A stretch of DNA of 37,546 nucleotides from positions 1 to 37,546 of the forward strand of contig JBKBHA010000020.1 of assembly GCA_046297935.1 (NCBI GenBank). The letters are read 5' to 3'. Every line of letters begins with the position of its first letter. The first letter of the stretch is position 1. Both the position numbers and the translations under genes were made by a program. This DNA comes from CAYMZZ01 sp046297935. Its GTDB lineage: Bacteria > Bacteroidota > Bacteroidia > Chitinophagales > Chitinophagaceae. Shown one piece after another: positions 7,760-15,911 of this stretch. Below the pieces are notes generated by a model that was not told the origin of the DNA, searched no databases, and was given only the letters and a program-made list of their open reading frames with translations.

Positions 7760-8438
7760 TGAGCCATTCAGGGTGTTCCCTTACCATGTTCTCAAAAACA
7801 TCAATATCCATAGCATCCTGAAGATTGAATTCGCCAATGCGAGTGCGACAAAGTTGGCTTAAATAGGCACCACAGCCAAGCAATGCCCCCAGGTCATTCG
7901 CGAGGCTTCGAATATAAGTGCCGGTGCTGCAAACAACACGAAATTGAAGCTGGTTGCCCTCGCGCGATGTGATATCGAATATTTCCACGCGAACCGGTCG
8001 TGGCTCCAGTTTTACTTCTTTACCCTGCCTCGCCAGTTCGTACACGCGTTTGCCATCCACTTTAATTGCAGAATGGGCGGGAGGAACCTGCATTATGTCG
8101 CCGGTTAATTTGTTGACAGCTTCTCTTATATTTTCATCGGTAATTGATTCAGTAGAACGGAAATCGGTTGGCTCCGACTCTAAGTCGTAGGTAGGCGTTA
8201 TTGCGCCGAGAGTAATGCTTCCGGTGTATTCCTTTTCACGAGCCATATACTCGTTAATTTTTTTCGTGTACCGACCCGTGCACACTATGAGCAAGCCTGT
8301 TGCCAACGGATCAAGAGTACCGGCATGGCCCACTTTTTTGATCCGCACCAGATTACGAATTTTACGGACCGCATCAAAACTGGTCCAGTGCAGCGGTTTA
8401 TTTATCAGCAAAACCCGACCCTCTTCAAAGGTATTCAT
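7749..8438 (-). CDS. truB: tRNA pseudouridine(55) synthase
   Basis: A 229-residue enzyme that isomerises U55 in the T-loop of tRNAs. The catalytic aspartate is D43 in GHAGTLDPLATGLL. Other family landmarks are present: KEYTGSITLGAITPTYD, PPAHSAIKVDGKRVYELARQG and STGTYIRSLANDLG. It is shorter than E. coli TruB, and the C-terminal PUA-like part is reduced to about 30 residues (CRTRIGEF onward), as usual in Bacteroidota. It lies 39 bp downstream of the DUF58 gene on the same strand and may be read with it. Its 3' end overlaps tamL by 11 bp. Confidence 0.95.
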   Translation of the reverse strand: MNTFEEGRVLLINKPLHWTSFDAVRKIRNLVRIKKVGHAGTLDPLATGLLIVCTGRYTKKINEYMAREKEYTGSITLGAITPTYDLESEPTDFRSTESITDENIREAVNKLTGDIMQVPPAHSAIKVDGKRVYELARQGKEVKLEPRPVRVEIFDITSREGNQLQFRVVCSTGTYIRSLANDLGALLGCGAYLSQLCRTRIGEFNLQDAMDIDVFENMVREHPEWLIKK

Positions 8439-8477
8439 GTCGCGAAGATAACTGTAACGGGGAAAAAGCCACGCGGG

Positions 8478-9803
8478 CTAAATCAGTGCGCGCGTTTTCA
8501 ACTCCAGGTATTTGTTGATGGTGTTGATAGTAAGATTTTCCGGCGTGGTGAGTATGGAAAGTATGCCGTTGTTGTGAAGTTCCTTCACCATCAGGCGCTT
8601 TTCAAATGCAAATTTCTCTGCAATCGTTTTAATGTAAATGTCTTCCGTTTTCTGGGCAGGCGAATCCATCAAGGTTTTCAACTCGGTGTTTTCGAAGAAA
8701 ACGACGAGCAGGAGATGGTAGCGTGCAATCCGGCGCAAAGCCGGAAGTTCGCGCTGAAGCGATTCCAGGCTCTCAAAATTGGTAAACAACACAATCAGGC
8801 TTCGCTGAGTGATACGGGTACGTATTACAGAATACAAACGCTCAAAATCAGGCTCCAGAAAACGGGTTTGCTGCCGGTAGAGCGCCTCCAGCAGCTGGCT
8901 CATTTGTGTGGTTTTCTTATCAGCCGGCACAAACATATCCAGGTTTTCAGCAAAAGTGATCAGCCCGGCTTTGTCCTGCTTTACCAACGCTACATTGCTC
9001 AACACCAACGAGGCATTGATGGCGTGATCAAGCAGGGTCATGCCAAGGAAGGGCATTTTCATGACGCGACCTTTGTTGATAACGCAATAGATCTGCTGAC
9101 TCCGCTCGTCGGTGTAGTTGTTCACCATCAGTCCTTCTTTACGGGCCGTGGCTTTCCAGTTGATAGTGCGATAGTCATCGCCGGGCACGTATTCCTTGAT
9201 CTGCTCAAACTCCATGCTGTGGCCCAGTTTGCGCATACGCTTCACACCTGCTTCCTGCAAACGGTTGCTTACTGCCAGCAAATGGTAACGCCGCATCTGA
9301 ATATATGACGGATATACTTTGATTGTTTGCTCCTCCGGAAACACATAGCGGCGGATAGCCAATTGCAGCGGGCCGCGTACCAGCACGTTCAGATTACCAA
9401 AGCTGTACTCCCCGCGTGTTACCGGGCGCAGGTCATAATTCACGGTGGTTTCAGCATGAGGCTTCAGCGTAACTTTTCGATGCCAGTCGCGTTCCTGGAA
9501 CTGTGCAGGCAGCTCATCAATTACTCGCAGGTTTGCAGAAAACGGGTACTTGTTTTCAAAATGAAGTTGTACCAGGTTGGCATCCCCGATACTAAAGCGG
9601 TCGCTGGCTTCGCGCTTTGCGCTTAAACCCTGTCTTTTCCCAAACAGCAAAATGATATCTACCAGTAATGCTATCAACAACATCAACAACAAAATGCCCG
9701 CCACGCGATAGAGACCTGGCAGGAAGTAGCTGCCAGCATAGAGGGCTGCAATGCTGCCAACTGCGTAGTAAACCCATTTATTGAGAAAAAAATACTTATG
9801 CAT
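8478..9803 (-). CDS. DUF58 domain protein of a MoxR locus
   Basis: A 441-residue membrane-anchored protein with two N-terminal transmembrane segments (about 10-30 and 33-53), a beta-sandwich region, and the DUF58 core GDDYRTINWKATARKEGLMV. This is followed by a von Willebrand factor A-like fold (QQIYCVINKGRVM; RSLIVLFTNFESLES). The family always sits next to a MoxR ATPase, which here ends 8 bp upstream. The pair is thought to assemble or mature envelope or metal-dependent proteins, but the molecular role in Bacteroidota is unsettled. Confidence 0.9.
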   Translation of the reverse strand: MHKYFFLNKWVYYAVGSIAALYAGSYFLPGLYRVAGILLLMLLIALLVDIILLFGKRQGLSAKREASDRFSIGDANLVQLHFENKYPFSANLRVIDELPAQFQERDWHRKVTLKPHAETTVNYDLRPVTRGEYSFGNLNVLVRGPLQLAIRRYVFPEEQTIKVYPSYIQMRRYHLLAVSNRLQEAGVKRMRKLGHSMEFEQIKEYVPGDDYRTINWKATARKEGLMVNNYTDERSQQIYCVINKGRVMKMPFLGMTLLDHAINASLVLSNVALVKQDKAGLITFAENLDMFVPADKKTTQMSQLLEALYRQQTRFLEPDFERLYSVIRTRITQRSLIVLFTNFESLESLQRELPALRRIARYHLLLVVFFENTELKTLMDSPAQKTEDIYIKTIAEKFAFEKRLMVKELHNNGILSILTTPENLTINTINKYLELKTRALI

Positions 9804-9811
9804 GCCGGTGT

Positions 9812-10789
9812 TTATCGGGGTATATCCATGCTCTGAATAATCTGGCGGATCACTTCCTCCTCCGTTACTCCCTCCATTTCTTTATCCGGCGCAAGGATGA
9901 TGCGATGACGGAGCACTGGTATCGCCACTTCGCGTATATCATCGGGCGTAACAAAATCACGTCCCGACATGGCGGCGATTGCTTTACTCGCATTCATCAT
10001 GGCCAGGGATGCACGCGGCGATGCCCCCAGATAAATGCTTTTATGATTACGGGTCTGATGGGTGAGTCGCGCTATAAATGCCAGCAGCCTTTGCTCGATC
10101 ACAAGGTTACGAATCTTCCTTCGAAGTTCCTGGATGTCGGAACCACGCAGCACGGGCTTCACCACATCTTCCGCCTTATTATTTCCCATTTGATGAAACT
10201 GGGTAATAATGTTCAGCTCCTCTGCTTCCGATGGATAAGGAACAACGATCTTGAACAGAAAACGATCGAGCTGTGCCTCGGGCAGCCGATAGGTTCCCTC
10301 CTGCTCTACCGGGTTCTGTGTGGCCAGTACCATGAATGGACTATCCATCTGATAAGTCTTTCCATCTACCGACACCTGCTTTTCTTCCATTACCTCCAGG
10401 AGGGCCGACTGAGTTTTTGCAGGAGCACGATTGATTTCATCGACCAGTATGAGGTTACTGAAGAGAGGTCCTCTCTTAAACTCGAAGCTACCTTCGCGCG
10501 GGTTAAATACCGGTGTACCCAACACATCTGAAGGCATCAGATCGGGCGTAAACTGTATGCGCGAAAAACCAGCATCCACGCTACGGGCGACAAGCTTGGC
10601 GGTCATGGTTTTGGCAACACCCGGAACTCCTTCAATTAATACATGCCCATCGGCCAGCAAAGCCGCTACAATCAATTTCACCATTTCATCCTGCCCTACG
10701 ATCACCTTGCGGATTTCGCTACGAATTGACATTACAGCCTGATGCAAGCCGGTAAGGTCGGTACGCTGTTCAAATACTTGTTCTTCCAT
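9812..10789 (-). CDS. MoxR-family AAA+ ATPase
   Basis: A 325-residue AAA+ protein. It has Walker A GVPGVAKT (54-61), Walker B LILVDEIN (113-120), the MoxR-typical ATQNPVEQEGTYRLPEAQLDRF-type sensor region (split here between about 152 and 173), and a C-terminal lid with GASPRASLAM. MoxR ATPases act as chaperone-like motors for partner proteins with vWA folds, here presumably the DUF58 protein next to it. The gene sits in the middle of a co-directional block running from SpoIIM to DUF58. Confidence 0.95.
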   Translation of the reverse strand: MEEQVFEQRTDLTGLHQAVMSIRSEIRKVIVGQDEMVKLIVAALLADGHVLIEGVPGVAKTMTAKLVARSVDAGFSRIQFTPDLMPSDVLGTPVFNPREGSFEFKRGPLFSNLILVDEINRAPAKTQSALLEVMEEKQVSVDGKTYQMDSPFMVLATQNPVEQEGTYRLPEAQLDRFLFKIVVPYPSEAEELNIITQFHQMGNNKAEDVVKPVLRGSDIQELRRKIRNLVIEQRLLAFIARLTHQTRNHKSIYLGASPRASLAMMNASKAIAAMSGRDFVTPDDIREVAIPVLRHRIILAPDKEMEGVTEEEVIRQIIQSMDIPR

Positions 10790-10827
10790 ATTGTTTCATT
10801 TGATCCGCTTTGGCGGTAGAATTAGGA

Positions 10828-12075
10828 TTATTTATAAAACTTTTCCAATAAATCGTGAAAGTAAGCCATTTGCTGGGCCGACACACGAACAGCGCCATGC
10901 ATTTGCTGTATCTGCTTTACAATTGAAACGACCAATTTCTCGTCAACTCCGCTTTTGTAGCTGAGATCGCGTATAAAATCCTCATTCAAATGCTGTGTGT
11001 TCAACTTGTATCGCGAGCGCACATGCTCAAGAAAATAGGCGGTCATTTTTCGGCACAGGTTGGCATGATCACCTTTATCGTGATACAAACGGCCAATTGT
11101 CTTTACAAAATCAAGCGATTCATTGGCCGGCTTTTTCATCACGGGAATGGGCCTTTGTTTGCGACGCATTTCTGAAAGAGCATAAACAGCCAGCAAACTG
11201 AGCAGCACCAGCAGGGCCGTTTTGAATGGCTTTTTACCTTCGGCATTTTCCAGGTTCATCAACACCGTCAACCAATTTTTCTGCGGCTCCGGCGGGCTAT
11301 CCCTTTTCGTTATAAAATATTCGTCCCATACCACGGTATTCGCCTTTTTCGACATCATGGAAAGAATGCGATCGTAGTACTCCATGTTGTTTTTGTGCAA
11401 AAGAAAATAGTTGGAAAAGGCGATGGGTGCCAGGTGAAGATAAAGATTGCCCGCACCAGCCTTCATACCAATAAAGTCGGCCTTGCCAGCTTCGTTCGTT
11501 CCTAGTATTCTGCTGCGGGCCGTATCAAAGGAGTGAAACCAGAGGTCCATTCCATGACCGGGATAAGCGAATTTCTTTGCTTCGCTGCCCAACGGCACGC
11601 TCAACGACAACTGCATCGAGTCCGGCGGCATCATGGGGCCGAACTCGTAACCCTGAACAGAATAAAAGATATCGCATCTCACTGCCTGCTCAAGGTAGAA
11701 CGGTGCTGAAACAGTGCTGATGAAAACATCATTGCCATTTTTGATAAATCGCAAGAGAGCATTCATCTCCGATTCGTCTGGCTTAAAATTGGGTGCGATG
11801 ATGATCAGCAACTGGTTCTTATCCGTTTCAGACAAATTGGTCCAAAGCGATGGTTCCGCCGATTCAGTTGTGATGCGAGCGGCCGGAAACTGGGTACGCA
11901 GGTTTTCCCAGGCTACAAAAGTGCCATAAGGTATGCGGTCGCGCTTTTTAAACGACATGCGCCAATCAGGCCTGCGGTCTTTGGTGCCGGAACCTGGTAC
12001 AATTATCAGCAGTACCAATGCTACCAACAGTACACCCAGAAATATATATGGCAATTTCTTTTTCAATCTGCTCAA
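10828..12075 (-). CDS. DUF4350 domain membrane protein
   Basis: A 415-residue protein with an N-terminal transmembrane segment (9-26), a periplasmic alpha/beta domain that includes SYGTFVAWENLR-like and LIIIAPNFKPDESEMNALLRFIKNGNDVFIS motifs typical of DUF4350, and a second transmembrane segment near 285-300. A cytoplasmic helical C-terminus follows. DUF4350 is a standard member of MoxR-DUF58 operons. Its start overlaps the stop of the DUF4129 gene by 4 bp, so the two are probably translationally coupled. Biochemical function unknown. Confidence 0.82.
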   Translation of the reverse strand: MSRLKKKLPYIFLGVLLVALVLLIIVPGSGTKDRRPDWRMSFKKRDRIPYGTFVAWENLRTQFPAARITTESAEPSLWTNLSETDKNQLLIIIAPNFKPDESEMNALLRFIKNGNDVFISTVSAPFYLEQAVRCDIFYSVQGYEFGPMMPPDSMQLSLSVPLGSEAKKFAYPGHGMDLWFHSFDTARSRILGTNEAGKADFIGMKAGAGNLYLHLAPIAFSNYFLLHKNNMEYYDRILSMMSKKANTVVWDEYFITKRDSPPEPQKNWLTVLMNLENAEGKKPFKTALLVLLSLLAVYALSEMRRKQRPIPVMKKPANESLDFVKTIGRLYHDKGDHANLCRKMTAYFLEHVRSRYKLNTQHLNEDFIRDLSYKSGVDEKLVVSIVKQIQQMHGAVRVSAQQMAYFHDLLEKFYK

Positions 12076-12941
12076 TAAAACTTTTTGTTTACCTGTTCAA
12101 AATCTGACTTTATTCGGCCATATTGCGACTCGCTGACATCGAATAAACCATACCAGCTAAATTCATAGTGCCTCATCAAACGGAAAAAATCATTGTACCA
12201 GGGTGATTGTTGCAATTGCATCAGGTAGTCAAGATTGGTACGCTCGTCGAGATACTGAATTATTTGCCGCTCCGACAACTGCTTCAGCAAACGAAGGAAG
12301 CGGAGCCTTATCGCCAGACGATAGTTGGCCTGCTGCTCGGCCCGGCCTATTTCGCGGTCGTACTCGATAGCAAAAATATTGTCAGGAATGGTGTCCACAT
12401 CAGGGTTGTCGCGAACAATATTCCTGGAGCGGCGAAGCACCATGGCACTATTCTGGGAGAGGAAAAGCACCAGCAGAGACACAAAAGCCATGATAGCCAG
12501 CATCAGCAAAATGGTCTGAAACAGACGGGACCCCCAAAATGAGCGCCGGCCTGCCCGTCTTGTGTCAACCTCTTTTGCTTTGGCGTTAAATGCCTTGTCG
12601 GCATACCAGAAATCGTCACTTGATTTCCATTGTTTCAGCTGGCTGTCGGAAGTTGCACGCAATTGAAAATTATTCCGTTCCTGCTGAGCTGCCCCCTCTG
12701 TGTAAGGAAGAAAATGTATTGGTTCGTCTTCTTCTGCTTCTACGGCTTTTTCATCGTCGTACTCTTCGATTGCTTCCACTGGCTGTTCCACCGGCTCGGT
12801 AATGACGGTGTCAGGTGCGGCAAAGCCCTGGCCTCTGTGTATTGAGTCCTGGGCCTGCGAATCAACAGCAAGCAAAAAAAGTACCGGCAGCAACAAGGCC
12901 GACAAACATTTCGAAATATATAAGGCTTTAGGTCGACCCAC
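12072..12941 (-). CDS. DUF4129-type membrane protein
   Basis: A 289-residue protein with a signal peptide or anchor (about 10-30), an acidic low-complexity linker (EEYDDEKAVEAEEDEP), one transmembrane segment (about 148-168) and a cytoplasmic helical domain. The end YEFSWYGLFDVSESQYGRI has the WYG element I associate with DUF4129. The start codon is GTG and lies 2 bp after the SpoIIM stop; no ATG lies before the signal segment, so the GTG start with coupling is the best choice. It overlaps the next gene by 4 bp. Confidence 0.75.
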   Translation of the reverse strand: MGRPKALYISKCLSALLLPVLFLLAVDSQAQDSIHRGQGFAAPDTVITEPVEQPVEAIEEYDDEKAVEAEEDEPIHFLPYTEGAAQQERNNFQLRATSDSQLKQWKSSDDFWYADKAFNAKAKEVDTRRAGRRSFWGSRLFQTILLMLAIMAFVSLLVLFLSQNSAMVLRRSRNIVRDNPDVDTIPDNIFAIEYDREIGRAEQQANYRLAIRLRFLRLLKQLSERQIIQYLDERTNLDYLMQLQQSPWYNDFFRLMRHYEFSWYGLFDVSESQYGRIKSDFEQVNKKFY

Positions 12942-12943
12942 TG

Positions 12944-13909
12944 CTAAACCTCCTCCTGTGTTTGCACCTGAATTTTTCGCGCAAGGCGAACCGGGTAGAT
13001 GAGAAAATACCAGATCACAAACAACACCGACAGCGAAGCAATGAGCGTGGTGAGGATTGACAGGTCGTTATATAGGCGCGTAATAAATCCTTCAAAAAAA
13101 GCGGCGAGTCCAAACACGGGCATCAGTCCGATCATTATTTTCACACCGTCCTTAGCTCCGTTTTTAAAAGATTGCATCCGGCTCAAGGTACCCGGAAAAA
13201 GAAAACTTTTTCCCAACACTATTCCGGCGCCTCCGGCAATGATAATGGCGGTCAGCTCAAGCGTACCGTGCACAAATACCACCATCAGGAACTCTACTCC
13301 CAACCCATTCGCCACAAAAAACTGATCGAAGATACCCACCATTGCTGCGTTCTGTCCAAGCAAATACATACTGGGCAATCCGGCAAAGATGCCGGAAATA
13401 AACATCATGAGCGATACCCTGATGTTATGAATCATCAGCATCAGCCAACTGAGTACCGGATTACCGCTCTCATATACCCCGAACGGATTCCCTTTTTCGA
13501 TATTGTCGAGTGTGGTGTCAACATACGAATCACCAAAAAAAGAGCGGGCCACACTGTCATCTTTCATCGACACAAAAAAACCGATAGCGAAAAACAACAG
13601 AAATAAAGCCAGCGCAAAGAGCATTGGCTTCCGATGCCGGTAAAGTGTGAGCGGCAGTCCCTTTTTCCAGAATTGCCAAAGACGATTGGTCTCTTCTTTT
13701 CTGTTCTGATATATTTTCAAATAAATACCGGAAGCCTGGCTGTTGATATAGCGGGTAACATTGCTGCTTGGGTAAAAAGTTTTGGCATAGGCCAGATCAT
13801 CCACCAGTTGGGTGAAGTCGCTTGCCATTTCGTCGGGATCAGTGGGCGGCTGGTGCTGATGCTGCAACCATCGATCCTTATTTTTCTTTATAAAAAGTGC
13901 CTCGCGCAA
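12944..13909 (-). CDS. Stage II sporulation protein M (SpoIIM/DUF95)-like membrane protein
   Basis: A 321-residue protein with about six transmembrane segments after a soluble N-terminus (MREALFIKKNKDRW). The glycine-rich segments ISGIFAGLPSMYLLGQNAAMVGIF and FVHGTLELTAIIIAGGAGIVLG are diagnostic of the SpoIIM family (the HGxxELxA motif). In this non-sporulating lineage it is a general membrane protein found with MoxR/DUF58. The start codon is TTG at 13909; the MREAxFIKKN N-terminus matches my memory of homologues, so I keep it. It is the first gene of the leftward block. Confidence 0.88.
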   Translation of the reverse strand: MREALFIKKNKDRWLQHQHQPPTDPDEMASDFTQLVDDLAYAKTFYPSSNVTRYINSQASGIYLKIYQNRKEETNRLWQFWKKGLPLTLYRHRKPMLFALALFLLFFAIGFFVSMKDDSVARSFFGDSYVDTTLDNIEKGNPFGVYESGNPVLSWLMLMIHNIRVSLMMFISGIFAGLPSMYLLGQNAAMVGIFDQFFVANGLGVEFLMVVFVHGTLELTAIIIAGGAGIVLGKSFLFPGTLSRMQSFKNGAKDGVKIMIGLMPVFGLAAFFEGFITRLYNDLSILTTLIASLSVLFVIWYFLIYPVRLARKIQVQTQEEV

Positions 13910-14016
13910 GGAATAGGTTTTGGCTTGTAAAATACCATTTTTTTATCATCATTTACAATTGCCAGGGATTCATTTTCTCTTTAAAAATGACTATTTTACC
14001 AGCGAATAACCCGCAC

Positions 14017-14835
14017 ATGTCAACCCTGAAGGTTCCAACCAGCTTCAATATAGATGTAGAATTCGAAATTCCGGAATTTTACCGCCGCCTGCTGGCTTTG
14101 CTGATAGATATGATCATCCAGTATTTATATCTGGTTATTGCCAATGCCATTTACACAACAATTATGCGATCGATGGACCCGACATCGAACGACGCCTGGC
14201 ATGATCTGAGCGCCTGGTCGCTGCTGCTTTTTTTGCCGGTGATGATTTATCATGTTTTTCTGGAAATAACGATGAACGGGCAAAGTTTTGGTAAAATGCT
14301 GATGAAGCTGCGGGTTGTGAACGAGAACGGAGGTCGGGCCAGTGTGAGCCAGTTTTTTATTCGCTGGCTGCTGCGGATATCCGATACCTGGATCATTATT
14401 TTGGTGATACTTACCGCCAGTGGTGCTTTCCTGTACTACGATAAAGAAACTACCTTCCTGCTGATTGCGGTACTTTTGTTCCTGCTGTCTGATATCATTT
14501 TATCGGTTACCAGCAGCAAGGCCCAGCGAATCGGAGACTTGCTGGCTGGAACAATCCTGATTCGTACCAGTAGCAAATCAAATATCAACGAAACCGTTTT
14601 CCAGGAAGTTGAAGACAGTTACAAACCGGTATTCCCCGAAATAATGCGGTTGAGCGATAAGGACATTAACGCGATCAAGTCGATACTGGAAAGCGCACAA
14701 CGAAGGAATGACCCGCTGGTGGCCGATTCCGCAGCAGATAAAATCAAAAGCCATCTGCACTTCGAAACGAAGATGGATTCCATGCAGTTTCTGGAAACAC
14801 TGTTGAAGGACTACAACTACCTGTCAGTGAAATAA
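14017..14835 (+). CDS. RDD-family membrane protein
   Basis: A membrane protein of about 272 residues. The RDD hallmark appears as EFYRRLLALLIDMIIQ, with the RxxxxxID pattern, then GQSFGKMLMKLRVVNENG and SKAQRIGDLLAGTILIR. Four hydrophobic segments are followed by a soluble tail of about 85 residues. I use the ATG at 14017 (MSTLKVPTSFNI) because it matches the family's usual N-terminus; an in-frame ATG at 13987 would add ten residues. It diverges from the SpoIIM gene, with which RDD proteins are often grouped, and ends at a strong terminator. Function unproven. Confidence 0.87.
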   Translation: MSTLKVPTSFNIDVEFEIPEFYRRLLALLIDMIIQYLYLVIANAIYTTIMRSMDPTSNDAWHDLSAWSLLLFLPVMIYHVFLEITMNGQSFGKMLMKLRVVNENGGRASVSQFFIRWLLRISDTWIIILVILTASGAFLYYDKETTFLLIAVLLFLLSDIILSVTSSKAQRIGDLLAGTILIRTSSKSNINETVFQEVEDSYKPVFPEIMRLSDKDINAIKSILESAQRRNDPLVADSAADKIKSHLHFETKMDSMQFLETLLKDYNYLSVK

Positions 14836-14840
14836 CAAAC

Positions 14841-14869
14841 AAAAAAAGCGGGCCAGGCCCGCTTTTTTT
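14841..14869. terminator. Bidirectional intrinsic terminator
   Basis: A GC-rich stem (GCGGGCC...GGCCCGC, 14848-14862) is flanked by seven A and seven T, so it gives a U-run in both directions. It sits between the convergent RDD gene (ends 14835) and the DUF5362 gene (ends 14884) and should serve both. Confidence 0.9.
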
Positions 14870-14883
14870 ATCGATAAATGATT

Positions 14884-15330
14884 TTATCCTGCCGCAAGGC
14901 CACCGATCATGATTCCCAGTAGCGCCAGTAAAAACAGGATGATTACTATGATTGCCTGAATCATGAAATAGCCCTTCAGATTCGCAAAACTGCGACCCAG
15001 TGAAGCAGCGTCCGACAAGTCGACCGCGCGTTTTGCCTGGGTGCAAAAGCGAAACAGAAAGAAATGGATCAGCAGGCCCAGTATCACAAAAAAGATCGTG
15101 CTTCCTTTATTAGTTCCGGAAAAACGCTGAAAAAGCTGACCAAATCCCTCCTGTTGAGCCAGCTGCTCATAAGGATTGGCGGTAAATGCCTGAAACAGGT
15201 TGATGGCGTAGCCGATAACAGCGAGAATTACAATGATCATTCCCCATTGTGCAATAGTTCTGATATGCTGACGGGCCACCTGGTCAAATTCCAGATCGTT
15301 GAAAATACTGCCCTGATTATCTTGTTGCAT
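14884..15330 (-). CDS. DUF5362 family membrane protein (second of a tandem pair)
   Basis: A 148-residue integral membrane protein with about four hydrophobic segments (near 27-47, 80-97, 120-140). The segment TQAKRAVDLSDAASLGRSFANLKGYFMIQAI matches the pattern of its neighbour (KGANRIRLGIQSKDQILFNSGLASIKNYFVMYG), so the two are paralogues. I recognise the family as DUF5362, known from Bacteroidota without an assigned function. It lies 17 bp downstream of its paralogue. Confidence 0.8.
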   Translation of the reverse strand: MQQDNQGSIFNDLEFDQVARQHIRTIAQWGMIIVILAVIGYAINLFQAFTANPYEQLAQQEGFGQLFQRFSGTNKGSTIFFVILGLLIHFFLFRFCTQAKRAVDLSDAASLGRSFANLKGYFMIQAIIVIILFLLALLGIMIGGLAAG

Positions 15331-15347
15331 GGTAGTTGGATTTAAAG

Positions 15348-15803
15348 TTAACGTTGGAGGATTCCCAGCAGCGAAAAGATCATGCCGATGATGGAGATGA
15401 CACCATACATCACAAAATAGTTCTTGATGCTGGCCAGGCCGCTGTTGAAGAGGATCTGGTCTTTGCTCTGAATGCCCAGACGAATTCGATTGGCGCCTTT
15501 GATCAGAAAACTCATCAGGATACCTACTATTACAGCAACTATTACCATTACAACTGCTGCCATAATACCAACCGCAGCGGCAATGTTTTCTTCGCCCTGC
15601 GCCTCAGTGGCCATGAATTGTCCTATCTGGCTCCAAAAAAAAGCCAGCAGAAGTACCATTAATCCGATCCCGATCAGGAGGAGGATAGCCAATAGTTTGG
15701 CCCATCTCGAAGTTTCAATCAGTTGGGTGCTGCCGTTTGGATCAACACCCATTCCGAGTAATGAACGATTTTCTTCCATTTGTTGATTTGGTTTTGGTGC
15801 CAT
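15348..15803 (-). CDS. DUF5362 family membrane protein (first of a tandem pair)
   Basis: A 151-residue protein with a polar N-terminus of about 30 residues and three to four hydrophobic segments (about 36-58, 77-102, 130-147). The SGLASIKNYFVMYGVISIIG end aligns with its downstream paralogue. No catalytic residues are apparent. The pair lies between the RDD protein and proS and is likely transcribed together. Function unknown. Confidence 0.78.
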   Translation of the reverse strand: MAPKPNQQMEENRSLLGMGVDPNGSTQLIETSRWAKLLAILLLIGIGLMVLLLAFFWSQIGQFMATEAQGEENIAAAVGIMAAVVMVIVAVIVGILMSFLIKGANRIRLGIQSKDQILFNSGLASIKNYFVMYGVISIIGMIFSLLGILQR

Positions 15804-15911
15804 TAAATATAAGCCTTGCTACCGGTCTTTGCAAAGCAAAGTGGGTAGAAAAGCTCAGGAAGCGATGAAAAAAAGCCCTTATTTAGCGAGTAGCGACCAT
15901 TTCAGGCAGAT

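Noticed and set aside
8325..9308. A 327-codon open frame on the plus strand
   Set aside because: It is antisense to the truB start and the DUF58 gene, whose protein has clear family motifs; the antisense product is His/Gln/Lys-rich and resembles nothing.
15804..15911. Palindromic CTTTGCAAAG in the gap after proS
   Set aside because: Short and without U-run or promoter box; no support for function.
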